This document shows positions 35,925 through 45,202 of a DNA stretch of 45,535 bases, piece after piece. Under the pieces are notes generated by a model that ran no database searches, was not told where the DNA came from, and saw nothing but the letters and a program-made list of their open reading frames with translations. Source of the stretch: CAMWXW01 sp051650105 (GTDB lineage: Bacteria; Desulfobacterota; Desulfovibrionia; Desulfovibrionales; Desulfovibrionaceae); assembly GCA_051650105.1 (NCBI GenBank), contig JBOFIJ010000022.1, forward strand, positions 1-45,535, in the 5' to 3' direction. Numbering within the stretch: position 1 is the first letter of the stretch; each line of letters begins with the position of its first letter. Both the position numbers and the translations under genes were made by a program.

Positions 35925-37205
35925 ATGGAGCAACTTGTTATAGAAGGTGGAAAACAACTTTTTGGGGATATTACTATTAGTGGCTCTAAAAATTCTACTC
36001 TTCCGATTCTCTTTGCTAGCATCTTATTAGATGGTACAGCAACACTGTACAATATTCCTCATCTTAAAGATTGCATAACATCTTTTGAATTGTTAAAAAT
36101 TCTTGGCTGCAATGTCTCTGCTTTTCACAATAATTCTGTCTCTATACAACCACAACTTTTGCATTACCAAGCTCCCTATGATCTTGTTCGCACAATGAGA
36201 GCATCTATCCTCTGTTTAGGTCCTTTACTAGCTCGCCTTGGAAAAGCTAAAATAGCCCTTCCAGGAGGGTGTGCTATTGGTTCCAGACCTGTTGCACTAC
36301 ATTTGGATGCTTTAGAAAAAATGGGTGTCACATATCAACTTGAAGAAGGCTATATTCTTGCCTCTTGTAAAAAACTACATGGTGCTGACATAACATTTTC
36401 ATTCCCAACTGTTGGAGGAACAGAAAATGTTATGATGGCCGCCACTCTTGCCGAAGGAGAAACTATTTTACGTAATGCAGCTAAAGAACCAGAAATTGTT
36501 GATCTTGCCAATTTTCTTATATCCTGTGGTGCTCTGATAGAAGGACATGGATCAAATACTATTAAAATAGAAGGAGTCACATCTTTGACCTCCACCCAAC
36601 ACACTATTATGCCAGATAGAATGGAGGCTGGGACATTTATGGTTGCTGCAGCCATAACACGTGGCTCCATAACGTTACACTCTTGTCCAATGGATTCTCT
36701 TGAAGCTGTCATCAATACACTTTCAGATATGGGTGTTGTTTTTTCTATCAAAGAATATTCTCCAGACTTGCAGGGAGGATCTACAGTTTCTGTATCCACA
36801 AAGGGAGATATCCTTGCTACTGCTATAAAAACACTTCCACATCCACGTTTCCCAACAGATATGCAAGCACAGACTATGGCTCTTATGTCTATTGCAAAAG
36901 GAACAAGCACTGTTGAAGAAACTATTTTTGAAAACAGATTCATGCATGTGCCAGAACTTGTACGTATGGGTGCAAATATTACTATTTCTGGAAATCACGC
37001 TGTGATCAAGGGTATTAATTTATTGCGCGGTGCCCCCGTTATGGCTTCTGATCTCAGAGCCAGTGCGTCACTCGTTCTTGCTGGGCTCTGTGCTGCTGGT
37101 GTAACGCAAATTCAACGTATTTATCATCTTGACAGAGGATATGAGAGTATAGAAAAAAAACTCTCCGCTGTAGGAGCCCATATCTCCAGAGAACGTGTCA
37201 AATAG
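35925..37205 (+). CDS. murA: UDP-N-acetylglucosamine 1-carboxyvinyltransferase
   Basis: First committed step of peptidoglycan synthesis. The 426-residue product has GSKNSTLPIL at the N terminus and the active-site loop PGGCAIGSRP with the catalytic Cys at residue 116, which in other bacteria is the fosfomycin target. PDRMEAGTFMVAA and FENRFMHVPELVRMGA follow. Full length. An AAAGGA ribosome site precedes the ATG. It lies divergent from tRNA-His and 78 bases before the zinc-knuckle protein. Confidence 0.97.
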   Translation: MEQLVIEGGKQLFGDITISGSKNSTLPILFASILLDGTATLYNIPHLKDCITSFELLKILGCNVSAFHNNSVSIQPQLLHYQAPYDLVRTMRASILCLGPLLARLGKAKIALPGGCAIGSRPVALHLDALEKMGVTYQLEEGYILASCKKLHGADITFSFPTVGGTENVMMAATLAEGETILRNAAKEPEIVDLANFLISCGALIEGHGSNTIKIEGVTSLTSTQHTIMPDRMEAGTFMVAAAITRGSITLHSCPMDSLEAVINTLSDMGVVFSIKEYSPDLQGGSTVSVSTKGDILATAIKTLPHPRFPTDMQAQTMALMSIAKGTSTVEETIFENRFMHVPELVRMGANITISGNHAVIKGINLLRGAPVMASDLRASASLVLAGLCAAGVTQIQRIYHLDRGYESIEKKLSAVGAHISRERVK

Positions 37206-37215
37206 ATCTGTCCAC

Positions 37216-37259
37216 ATACTCCTAAAGATAAGGTATTTTTTTTGCATACATAGGAGTAT
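37216..37259. repeat. 9-bp inverted repeat upstream of the zinc-knuckle gene
   Basis: ATACTCCTA (37216-37224) and TAGGAGTAT (37251-37259) with a 26-base T-rich loop, between murA and the next gene. No T-run follows, so it is not a standard terminator. It ends 24 bases before the start codon of the 867-residue gene and could be an operator or a mRNA structure. Confidence 0.4.
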
Positions 37260-37283
37260 TCTAGTACGAGGATAAATATCTTT

Positions 37284-39887
37284 ATGCAGTTACAAGATCT
37301 TATTCCAATATATCAAAAAGAAGATTCATCTTTACCTTACTCTGAAGGAGTTTTACTCTGGATTAGCAATGCAAAAATAGATACTGCTTCTTTTTCATCA
37401 CTCATAAATTACGGAGGGTTACCCATTAAACACGAGGGTACGAATCTTACATTTTTCTTTGAATCTATCAATACTGTTCCTTTTTCATTGCTGCACCAAA
37501 TTTCAATATCAAAACAAAGCGATTTTATTTCTTTTATTCTTCCAGCTTCCCTCTATGTTGATCACGTGCACAAGAAACACATTCACTATTCTTCCACAAT
37601 CTCTTTTGAAGAAAAAAATGATTCTCAAAAAAACACGCTCTTTATCCATTCTTCTCTCACAAGACATTTCTTACCTCAGCAAGGTATCACTCTTGATATT
37701 TCAAATAATACTGTTTGGGCTTCTCTTATTGTTGAACGCTCTTGTCCACTTATGAGACCTCCTCAATGGTCTTTCTTCGTCTTCCCTTCACCAAATATTG
37801 CAAAAGAAAAAGAAGCTTCTTCTGCGTGGCAAATAACACTACGAACGTTTGAGAAATACTTTAGAGAATATAATATTCGATATTCTATTCATAATAATTA
37901 TTCTCTTCAAATTACTTTTGATACTTTCCTTGTTAGTAAGAATTTTTTGAATCTTTATAAAACAATTAGTGATTCTGTATACGATGAAATGGATTCCACT
38001 ACATATCTACCGCAGTTTACCACTCTTTCTCCCCATAAAACTTTTAATTTTAACACCACCAGTATGGATTCTGTTTTTTCTTTTAATAGATCAAAAGCAG
38101 TTTCTGGGCATCTTCATACAACACTATTCACAGCTCTTATATTAGAATATTCTTATATTGAAATAGATTCTTCACAAAAACACAGCACTCTTTTCAAATG
38201 GGTTGCTTTACTTAACCCAGAAGAGATTATGACAAGCGATATCATCATGCTTGTTCCACAAAGAAAAATAGCTTCTTATGATACTGAATGTTTTTATTGT
38301 GGTAGATCAGATCATTCCATAACAGAATGTCCTACCATACAAATTGAAAATACCCCACAACGTGCTATTTTTCAAAAATTTTCCACGTACTCTTTTGAAG
38401 AACTATTAAGCACGGCCAACAAAGCTAATGATATACTCACTGGGAAGAACGTTAAAGAAATTATCTCTCTCTATAATAAAAGCACTGAAGAAGGATTCTT
38501 TGTCCAAGCGCTATTAAGTATCACAAAAGATTGTCAATTAAGAACCATTCCATACTTATTCCTCTCGAAGGAAAAGAGCAGTAAACAAACAAAACTCCTT
38601 ACCTCCTCTAATAAAATATATCAATTGTATAAGAAAATTGTTGCTAGAAATCTTTATCAAACAGAGAAAGAAATTGAACTATTCCGCAGCCAACATAAAG
38701 ATTATAGATATGCCAGTTTATTGGGTTTTATTGCTTTAGAAAAAGGAAATTATTCACAGGCCCTTGAATACTGGAAAGAAGCAGAAAATTTATCCTTCAC
38801 TATACATCTTATTTCTTGGCATATTTATTTACAAGCAAGGCTACATGAAATACAAGAGAAATATTTTACAGCACACTCTCTCTATAGGAAAGCTAGTAAA
38901 ATACACCCCACATGGTATGAAGCACACTATAGATCTATTATTACACTTATTAAGCTTGGAAAATCTCATGAAGCTATGGGGCTTCTTAAGCAACATATTG
39001 TCACTGTACCAGAAGACTTTATACGAATACTTATGGATCAGAATGCTGAACAAGCTAAACTGGAAATCATACAGACACTCACAAATATCTGGCAAGAATA
39101 CTCAATACAAGTAGAAGAAATCTATAACAATAGAAAAGAACGAGAACAAGAACTTATATTATGGTCCTCTGCTGATCCTTCGCGATATTCTCATTTACTA
39201 GATACATTAAATATGCTTTTAGAAGAAAAAGAAAAAAAGAATTTTCTTCTTTATGCAAATATTATTTCTGCATATCAAGAATATCTCTATACGATCGAAA
39301 ATACATATAAGGAAGATATAGAAAAAATACGATATAAAACTGAACGTCTCAATTTAAAATTAACGGCAATAGAAGAACACTCTAAATGGACTCCTCTACA
39401 AAAATATTTCCCCTCTTTTTATACCCAGTACAATGAAAGTAAAGCATTTCTCTCCCATATTCCTGAACTAGAACTCTTTGAAGCTAAAGATTTTTCTACA
39501 GCAAACAAATATCTTACTCAAGTTGAACAAAATATTATAGATATGGAACGCGCACTCCATTTTATCCTTGCCATTAGAGATTCTAGCCTTTTTCTTATAA
39601 TGTTTGGAAAAAGTCTTATCTTCTGGGAAATTCTTATGACAATACTTGTTTTTGTAGGAACACCCATTCTATTGCATTACAGCTTAGAAATGGGACTTAT
39701 TAGAATGAGCAAATTTTCTTTTGAAGAGCAATGGGCTTTACAGAAGAACCTCATTTTTATAGGTAGTATTGCTGTTTTGTTTATTGTTTCTTCTGTTAGC
39801 TCTGCACGCTTTAAAAAGCACAAAGAGAACATCTTAAAAGCTTTTGGCAGAGAAATTCAGCAAAATATATTCACTGTAAAAAAATAA
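37284..39887 (+). CDS. Membrane-anchored TPR protein with CCHC zinc knuckle
   Basis: An 867-residue protein of unknown function. In order: about 330 residues of mixed structure with no clear motif; a perfect CX2CX4HX4C zinc knuckle (C336, C339, H344, C349 in CFYCGRSDHSITEC), the type known from retroviral nucleocapsids and some eukaryotic RNA-binding proteins; TPR-like helices (about 472-560, LLGFIALEKGNYSQALEYW and following); a long helical, coiled-coil-like part; and two membrane helices near the C terminus (about 776-800 and 822-840). The short cytosolic tail follows. The knuckle suggests nucleic-acid or protein binding. GAGGATAAA lies before the ATG. Possibly co-transcribed with murA. 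Confidence 0.75.
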   Translation: MQLQDLIPIYQKEDSSLPYSEGVLLWISNAKIDTASFSSLINYGGLPIKHEGTNLTFFFESINTVPFSLLHQISISKQSDFISFILPASLYVDHVHKKHIHYSSTISFEEKNDSQKNTLFIHSSLTRHFLPQQGITLDISNNTVWASLIVERSCPLMRPPQWSFFVFPSPNIAKEKEASSAWQITLRTFEKYFREYNIRYSIHNNYSLQITFDTFLVSKNFLNLYKTISDSVYDEMDSTTYLPQFTTLSPHKTFNFNTTSMDSVFSFNRSKAVSGHLHTTLFTALILEYSYIEIDSSQKHSTLFKWVALLNPEEIMTSDIIMLVPQRKIASYDTECFYCGRSDHSITECPTIQIENTPQRAIFQKFSTYSFEELLSTANKANDILTGKNVKEIISLYNKSTEEGFFVQALLSITKDCQLRTIPYLFLSKEKSSKQTKLLTSSNKIYQLYKKIVARNLYQTEKEIELFRSQHKDYRYASLLGFIALEKGNYSQALEYWKEAENLSFTIHLISWHIYLQARLHEIQEKYFTAHSLYRKASKIHPTWYEAHYRSIITLIKLGKSHEAMGLLKQHIVTVPEDFIRILMDQNAEQAKLEIIQTLTNIWQEYSIQVEEIYNNRKEREQELILWSSADPSRYSHLLDTLNMLLEEKEKKNFLLYANIISAYQEYLYTIENTYKEDIEKIRYKTERLNLKLTAIEEHSKWTPLQKYFPSFYTQYNESKAFLSHIPELELFEAKDFSTANKYLTQVEQNIIDMERALHFILAIRDSSLFLIMFGKSLIFWEILMTILVFVGTPILLHYSLEMGLIRMSKFSFEEQWALQKNLIFIGSIAVLFIVSSVSSARFKKHKENILKAFGREIQQNIFTVKK

Positions 39888-40150
39888 CCACGAGAAAGAA
39901 TACTGTGATCTCTTCTCTCTTTATGAAAAATAGATACTGCATATTTTTAGTCTATACACCACTCTTCTTCTTGTATTAACACTTTTAAGAACTATCTTTT
40001 TGTTTATGAATTAGATACCATATACTTCTCATAAATGTATACGTATTCACACAACATTTTTTCTCGATCACACAGTTATCTGCTCTATACACTTACATAT
40101 TCTCTATAATAAAAGTTACTACTATGCTTTTCTATATCTTTTATAGAAAA
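39888..40150. other. Convergent gap
   Basis: About 260 bases between the zinc-knuckle gene and the convergent CpoB-like gene. Only a poor hairpin (GAGAAAGAA near 39891 with TTCTCTC) is visible as a possible terminator. Confidence 0.35.
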
Positions 40151-41236
40151 CTAGAAAAATAATTTCTTTACTTTTTCTGCAGCAAGACTTTTTGGATATT
40201 TCTCTAATAAAATTTTTCTATAAAATTCAGCATTATTCTTATCCTGAAGAGCAATATAGCTCATTATCATCTTTAAAAGAGCATCTGGTGCTTTATTGCT
40301 TTTTCCGTGTTCGTTAACTGCTATTTTAAACGTTGTTATAGCATCAATATAATTTTCTTCCCCATAATATGTTTCTCCCTTCCAGTACAAAACATTTGGT
40401 ATCAATTCACTTTTTGGGTATTCCACTATAAAGGAATCAAACAACTCCCTTGCAAGTTTATATTTCTTTGCATAAACAAATTGCAATGCTTTATCATATT
40501 CCTTTTTTTCATTTTTTATCTTTTCTGGTACACCCCTTGGTATTTTTTCTTTAGAAAAAGTGCTTATGGAAGTATCTCTTATAGCTTTTTTATTTGTAGA
40601 CAAAACATCCTTTTCAGCATCTAACACAACCTCTTTTCGAATATCTGTATTTAATTTTTTTTCTTTTTTTTGTTCACTAAAAACCTCAGATTCTTTTATC
40701 TCCATTTCTTTTGTTATAGGAGATACTATGAACGTTGTACCGTTGCCTGCATCCATACTACTTAGTTCTATGGGATATACACTTTCTGCATCTGTTGAAG
40801 CATATATAAATGCACCTACATTGTGCTCACCGTACTCAGAACCTTGATAAACCTTTGTTCCACCATGTATAGACCATCTATCATTCTCAGTAGAATTATT
40901 TGACACTTCTTTGAGAACTTTATGCAAATATTCTCTTAATTCCATTAATTCTCTTCTTAATTCAGCAATTTGTGTATCTTTTTCCGACACAACTCTACGC
41001 AATCTTTCTTGCTCTTCTCTTAAAAATCGCTCTTTTTCTTCTTGTCTTCTGCGCTCATTATATGCATAATCCCCATCAGACCCTCCCCAAATGCTCTTAT
41101 TATTACTATATTGATTAGAATATGGATACCCAGAAGCACGAACTCTCCCATAATAAGAATCTTTAGAATGAGAAGACGAGGAGCACGCATTTGTCAATAC
41201 GCCAATACATAAAACAACAGAAAAAACAACCTTCAT
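40151..41236 (-). CDS. CpoB/YbgF-like TPR lipoprotein
   Basis: A 361-residue envelope protein. I start at ATG 41236 with GGAGGT 5 bases upstream. The signal peptide MKVVFSVVLCIGVLTNAC ends in a relaxed lipobox (LTNAC), of the kind tolerated in spirochaetes, so the protein is probably lipidated at Cys18. A coiled coil follows (about 65-110, REEQERLRRVVSEKDTQIAELRREL). A low-complexity middle leads to C-terminal TPR units (YDKALQFVYAKKYKLARELFDSFIVEYPKS and two more), the layout of CpoB, which couples peptidoglycan synthesis to outer-membrane constriction with Tol-Pal. No tol or pal gene is nearby, so the role is inferred. Confidence 0.8.
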   Translation of the reverse strand: MKVVFSVVLCIGVLTNACSSSSHSKDSYYGRVRASGYPYSNQYSNNKSIWGGSDGDYAYNERRRQEEKERFLREEQERLRRVVSEKDTQIAELRRELMELREYLHKVLKEVSNNSTENDRWSIHGGTKVYQGSEYGEHNVGAFIYASTDAESVYPIELSSMDAGNGTTFIVSPITKEMEIKESEVFSEQKKEKKLNTDIRKEVVLDAEKDVLSTNKKAIRDTSISTFSKEKIPRGVPEKIKNEKKEYDKALQFVYAKKYKLARELFDSFIVEYPKSELIPNVLYWKGETYYGEENYIDAITTFKIAVNEHGKSNKAPDALLKMIMSYIALQDKNNAEFYRKILLEKYPKSLAAEKVKKLFF

Positions 41237-41403
41237 AGAGCACCTCCAAGGCGACTGCACCTATCTATTCTAGAGAAAATATCAATTTTATGCAAGCACG
41301 TGTTTTAATAGAGAATATGTATCTTCTATCAATTTTTTCTTGTATCAATATCTTTTTTATAGTATACTCGCCTAACTTTACTTTCTTCATTGAGAGAGAT
41401 TTC

Positions 41404-42033
41404 ATGCTAACTATTTATTTTTTTCCTCTTGGTCCACTCGATACAAATAGCTATATTGTCCATAACGATAAAGAAGCTGTTCTTGTTGATGTTGGACAAC
41501 ATCCAGCACCAATAATGCGATATTTGGAGAAGAAATCTCTTAACGTGAACGCTATTTATCTTACCCATTTGCATTTTGACCACATCTATGGACTCTCTTT
41601 CTTTCTTAAGACATACCCTGTTCCAGTATATGCTCATCCAGAAGATGTCTTTTTATTGACTTCCACACGTGTTAAACCAGAAAACTACGGGCTTTCACCT
41701 CTTGAAACAGATTTTACAATACATGATCTTTATGAAGGAACATTCTCCCTCTTAGGAGTTCCCTGCAAAGCTCTGCACACCCCAGGGCATTCTCCTGGGA
41801 GTATTTCTTATTATCTTGAAGAGATTCATTCTGTTATTGTTGGAGACGTCCTTTTTTACCATACTATTGGAAGAACGGATTTTCCTGGTGGTGATTACGA
41901 TACGCTGGCAAATTCCATACGTACAAAATTGTATTCATTGCCAGATGAAACCATTGTTTACCCTGGCCATGGCCAACCAACTTCCATAGGCCATGAAAAA
42001 CGCCATAATCCTTGTGTACAGGAGCTTTTATGA
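41404..42033 (+). CDS. Metallo-beta-lactamase-fold hydrolase (glyoxalase II-like)
   Basis: A 209-residue hydrolase from ATG 41404 (MLTIYFFPLGPLDTNSYIV), with GAGAGAG upstream; the frame extends to 41290, but the added 38 residues are not conserved. It has the zinc motif THLHFDH, a following TPGHSPGS with His ligand, GDVLFYHTIGRTDFPGG and VYPGHGQPT. Such YcbL/GloB-like enzymes act on thioesters or related small molecules; the true substrate is unknown. Its TGA overlaps the kdsB ATG by 4 bases (ATGA). Confidence 0.9.
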   Translation: MLTIYFFPLGPLDTNSYIVHNDKEAVLVDVGQHPAPIMRYLEKKSLNVNAIYLTHLHFDHIYGLSFFLKTYPVPVYAHPEDVFLLTSTRVKPENYGLSPLETDFTIHDLYEGTFSLLGVPCKALHTPGHSPGSISYYLEEIHSVIVGDVLFYHTIGRTDFPGGDYDTLANSIRTKLYSLPDETIVYPGHGQPTSIGHEKRHNPCVQELL

Positions 42034-42791
42034 AAACAAAAAATAAATACGTTGCTATTATTCCATCTAGATATGGTTCTACAAGACTTCACGCAAAAGC
42101 ACTACATGAATTTTATGGAAAACCCATGTTCTGGCATGTCTATGTTCGAGCAAAAGCGTGTTCTTTGTTCACAGATGTTTATGTTGCAACAGATGACGAG
42201 AGAATATCTTCTTTAGCAAAGAACTTAGGCGTTCCCACTATTATGACAAAAAAAGAACATGAAAGTGGCACGGACAGAATATTTGAAGCATGCTCTCTTC
42301 TTAATCTTGCTCCAGATACCGTTATTGCAAATATTCAAGGCGATGAACCCCTTGTTAACCCAAAAATGCTAGAAGAGCTCCTTCTCCCTTTTGAACAAGA
42401 TTCTTCTATTCGTGTTTCTACTCTATCCAATATCATGCCTATTCAAGATCTAGACAACCCCAATAAAGTAAAAATTGCTCTTGATAAAAACAATAATGCT
42501 CTTTACTTCTCTCGTTCTCCAATTCCATACAATAGAGGACAAAAAAATCTTAACTATGTGTCACACATTGGCATTTATGCTTTTACCTATACAGCACTTT
42601 CTTCTTTTGTTTCTTTTCCTCCAGCTCTTTTGGAAGAAGCTGAATGCCTAGAGCAATTACGATTCTTGTTTAATGGTATCCCTATTCGTGTTGTTCCTAC
42701 TCAATATACAACACACAGTGTAGATGAAGAAAAAGATCTTGCAATAGTCAATGAACGGTTATTAAAAGAAAGAACTCTCTATTCTTATTAA
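42030..42791 (+). CDS. kdsB: 3-deoxy-manno-octulosonate cytidylyltransferase
   Basis: Makes CMP-Kdo, the activated sugar for the inner core of lipopolysaccharide. The 253-residue product starts at ATG 42030 with AGGAG 6 bases upstream, overlapping the hydrolase stop. Motifs: IIPSRYGSTRLHAKAL (nucleotide binding), ATDDERI, HESGTDRIFEAC, NIQGDEPLV (metal Asp), YFSRSPIPYNR and HIGIYAFTYTAL. Full length for KdsB. No other Kdo genes are in the window, but the gene implies a Kdo-containing surface glycolipid. Confidence 0.95.
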   Translation: MKTKNKYVAIIPSRYGSTRLHAKALHEFYGKPMFWHVYVRAKACSLFTDVYVATDDERISSLAKNLGVPTIMTKKEHESGTDRIFEACSLLNLAPDTVIANIQGDEPLVNPKMLEELLLPFEQDSSIRVSTLSNIMPIQDLDNPNKVKIALDKNNNALYFSRSPIPYNRGQKNLNYVSHIGIYAFTYTALSSFVSFPPALLEEAECLEQLRFLFNGIPIRVVPTQYTTHSVDEEKDLAIVNERLLKERTLYSY

Positions 42792-42803
42792 ATACATATT
42801 ATT

Positions 42804-43553
42804 ATGGGAAAAGCTCGTCACAATATATTTCTTTCTTCTCAGGACACAAATATTCTCATAAAAGAAAGAATATATTTGTTAAAAGGAGCAGAATATAAAC
42901 ATGTGGCTGTAGTACTAAAGGTATCTCTTGGAGAACACATTGATGTTCTCTCTGGAGATGGCATTATCGCTTCCACAATAGTTACTTCAATAAATAAAAA
43001 AGAACTCACCCTTTCATTACTATCATATAGTGTAGAAGAGAGACCACTATATACTATTATTTTGGCTTTAGCTATGCCAAAAAATGTTCGTAAAACATGG
43101 ATTTTAGAAAAAAGCGTGGAGTTAAAAACATCTGAAATACTCTTCTGGAAAGGAGATCACTCCCAAACTTTTTCACAAAAAAAAGAAAATATACAACATA
43201 TTCTTCAACAAGCTGCAAAACAATGTCGCAATCCCTATCTGCCATCTATTTCTTTTGCTAATTCCATCACTGAAGTACTACAATATAGTAATACTATTAA
43301 TGCAATACCTTTCTTTTTTTATGAAAAAAGTGAAAAATCTATGAAAATCCCTTTCACTCAATATAAAAATTCAGCCGATCCAATAGTTCTTATTATTGGT
43401 CCAGAAGGCGGTTTCTCACAAGACGAAGTAGATATTCTTGTAAAAAATAACATCCCTTCATATTCTCTTGGTACATCAATACTTCGGTACGAAACAGCTG
43501 CCTTTCTAGCTCTGTCTTTATTATACAGCATCAATGAAGATATTGTAGAATAA
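42804..43553 (+). CDS. rsmE: 16S rRNA (uracil1498-N3)-methyltransferase
   Basis: SPOUT-class methyltransferase that modifies U1498 of 16S rRNA. The 249-residue protein has an N-terminal PUA-like domain, then LALAMPKNVRKTWILEKSVEL, KQCRNPYLP, the knot motif IGPEGGFSQDEVD and LGTSILRYETAAFLALSLL. It starts 12 bases after kdsB without a clear ribosome site, so translation may depend on coupling in the hydrolase-kdsB-rsmE transcript. Confidence 0.93.
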   Translation: MGKARHNIFLSSQDTNILIKERIYLLKGAEYKHVAVVLKVSLGEHIDVLSGDGIIASTIVTSINKKELTLSLLSYSVEERPLYTIILALAMPKNVRKTWILEKSVELKTSEILFWKGDHSQTFSQKKENIQHILQQAAKQCRNPYLPSISFANSITEVLQYSNTINAIPFFFYEKSEKSMKIPFTQYKNSADPIVLIIGPEGGFSQDEVDILVKNNIPSYSLGTSILRYETAAFLALSLLYSINEDIVE

Positions 43554-43583
43554 GTATGTAGAAAAAATTATGAAACACTATGA

Positions 43584-44009
43584 CTATATACTTCTTTTTA
43601 TTGGAAGTTTTGCTTCATATAATATAAGAAATTTTTCATATGAAATATATTGAGGATCAAGATCAATTGAGAATAGATTTAACTGCCCCTTTACTGGAAA
43701 AGGCTCTATATATCTTACCTCTCCTAAATGCCACGCAAAATAATTCCCTTCTAAAAATTTATTATCTATTTCCATACATGCTTTCTTAAAATCTGAATAA
43801 GAAAATTTTTCTATTCTTAATACAGGAACAACACAAAGAGCATGTTTAAGAAGGTACGTATATTTTTGTGAAGTTACAATTTTTCCGGTTGAACAAACAA
43901 TAATCTCCTTCCCTATGATTGAAGGAGCCTGCCATGAACGACATTCTACTATTTTTTCACCATCTGCAATATTTTTTGCCCATATAGGCGGTATAGATAA
44001 AGCCTTCAT
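43584..44009 (-). CDS. ASCH-domain protein
   Basis: A 141-residue protein whose N terminus MKALSIPPIWAKNIADGEKIVECRSW fits the ASCH fold (ALSI.PPWA..I..GEK..E.RSW), followed by IIGKEIIVCSTGK. ASCH proteins resemble PUA domains and are thought to bind RNA or modified nucleotides; some are nucleases or amidohydrolases. They are often carried by phages and small islands. The gene stands alone, convergent with rsmE, with AGGAAA upstream. Function unknown. Confidence 0.8.
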   Translation of the reverse strand: MKALSIPPIWAKNIADGEKIVECRSWQAPSIIGKEIIVCSTGKIVTSQKYTYLLKHALCVVPVLRIEKFSYSDFKKACMEIDNKFLEGNYFAWHLGEVRYIEPFPVKGQLNLFSIDLDPQYISYEKFLILYEAKLPIKRSI

Positions 44010-44359
44010 AAATATTCTTTTTTTCCTATATCTTTACAAAATGTCGGATACAATATACTCATACAATTCATATCTAGATTACTATTACCTCTATTATTCC
44101 GTAAAATCCTTGCTACTCTCTAATTATTGTACGCAGAAACTTTCTTGTCCCAGCTATTTTTGAATTAGTCTCTATTCTTATATACTCTTTTTTCTCTTCA
44201 ATATACATATACAGCTAGTATAAATAATATATTTCAACTACCTCTTTTATTATATAATTACCAACAAAAACCAAAATACTACAGTAAAAAGCACAGATTC
44301 TATACGATTTACGACAGCATATTGGAATTTTTATAAAGATATCATATTAATACAATTAT
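44010..44359. other. Intergenic region
   Basis: About 350 AT-rich bases between the ASCH gene and the amidase end. I see no gene, tRNA or strong hairpin. Confidence 0.45.
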
Positions 44360-45202
44360 TTATTCAAGAATATATTTATCTATTAAAGCATATGCAATAG
44401 CAGCTGTTTCTGCATCCAGTATTCCATCATATTTTTCATTTCTAAAATGCATTTGGAACGACCGTAATAATGCCGTAAATTCATTTATAGAAGCATGATA
44501 ACCATAGCGAATTAATTTATTATAAACATCTTCTTTTGTTGGTAAATTCATCTCAAATTTCGATTTATACTTATCAACTACATCATATTCATACCACGCT
44601 CCAATTCCATTATCATATAATGTTTTCCATGGAAATAAAGGGCCTGGGTCCATTTTACGACCTATACCAATATCTGAATGGCCCACTACATTTACTGGAA
44701 CAATATCTGGATATCTTGCTAAAATATTTTGACATAATGCTATTATACAAGATACCTGTGCATCAGGAAATGGCATAAATTTGCTTTCTGTAGCCATATT
44801 TACTATTTCTATTCCAATACTAGTGTCATTTAAATTATTTCTCCCATTCCAAGCACTCACTCCAGCGTGCCACGCTCTATCCGATTCTGGAACCAATGAA
44901 TAGACAACTAATTCCTCCTTATGGTATGTAGGATCAATGCTTTTCAAAGTAGGAACAAGATAGTGTGCACTTACGCCTCCTACTGTCAATGTTTTAGCGG
45001 AATCCGCAAAATTAAGAGCTGTATAATGGAGGACCAAAAAACGCTGTCTAAAACTTTTAGACTGCGAAACATGTTCTGTATAATTTATATTTAAAATACT
45101 ATTCTCCTTTCTACAAATTTTTACTAATGTATAACTCCCCATGAATGAGACTATCTTATAAAAATACTTCGTATAATAACAAAAAATCATCGTCATTAGC
45201 AA
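44360..45202 (-). CDS. amiD: N-acetylmuramoyl-L-alanine amidase, AmiD type
   Basis: Zinc amidase that cuts the bond between MurNAc (or anhydro-MurNAc) and the peptide. The core closely follows E. coli AmiD: FLVLHYTALNFADSAKTL (zinc His), VSAHYLVP, WHAGVSAWNGRNNLNDTSIGIEIVN, VVGHSDIGIGRKMDPGPLFPW (zinc His and Asp), then a C-terminal peptidoglycan-binding helix bundle with AFQMHFRNEKYDG-like SFQMHFRNEKYDGILDAE. E. coli AmiD is a lipoprotein; here no clear signal is seen. The start is unsure: ATG 45202, 45190 or 45142 have poor ribosome sites, while GGAG lies 6 bases before an in-frame ATT at 45097. Confidence 0.9.
   Translation of the reverse strand: MLMTMIFCYYTKYFYKIVSFMGSYTLVKICRKENSILNINYTEHVSQSKSFRQRFLVLHYTALNFADSAKTLTVGGVSAHYLVPTLKSIDPTYHKEELVVYSLVPESDRAWHAGVSAWNGRNNLNDTSIGIEIVNMATESKFMPFPDAQVSCIIALCQNILARYPDIVPVNVVGHSDIGIGRKMDPGPLFPWKTLYDNGIGAWYEYDVVDKYKSKFEMNLPTKEDVYNKLIRYGYHASINEFTALLRSFQMHFRNEKYDGILDAETAAIAYALIDKYILE

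Noticed and set aside
37216..37259. murA terminator
   Set aside because: The inverted repeat has a 26-base loop and no T-run after it, so it is listed only as a repeat.
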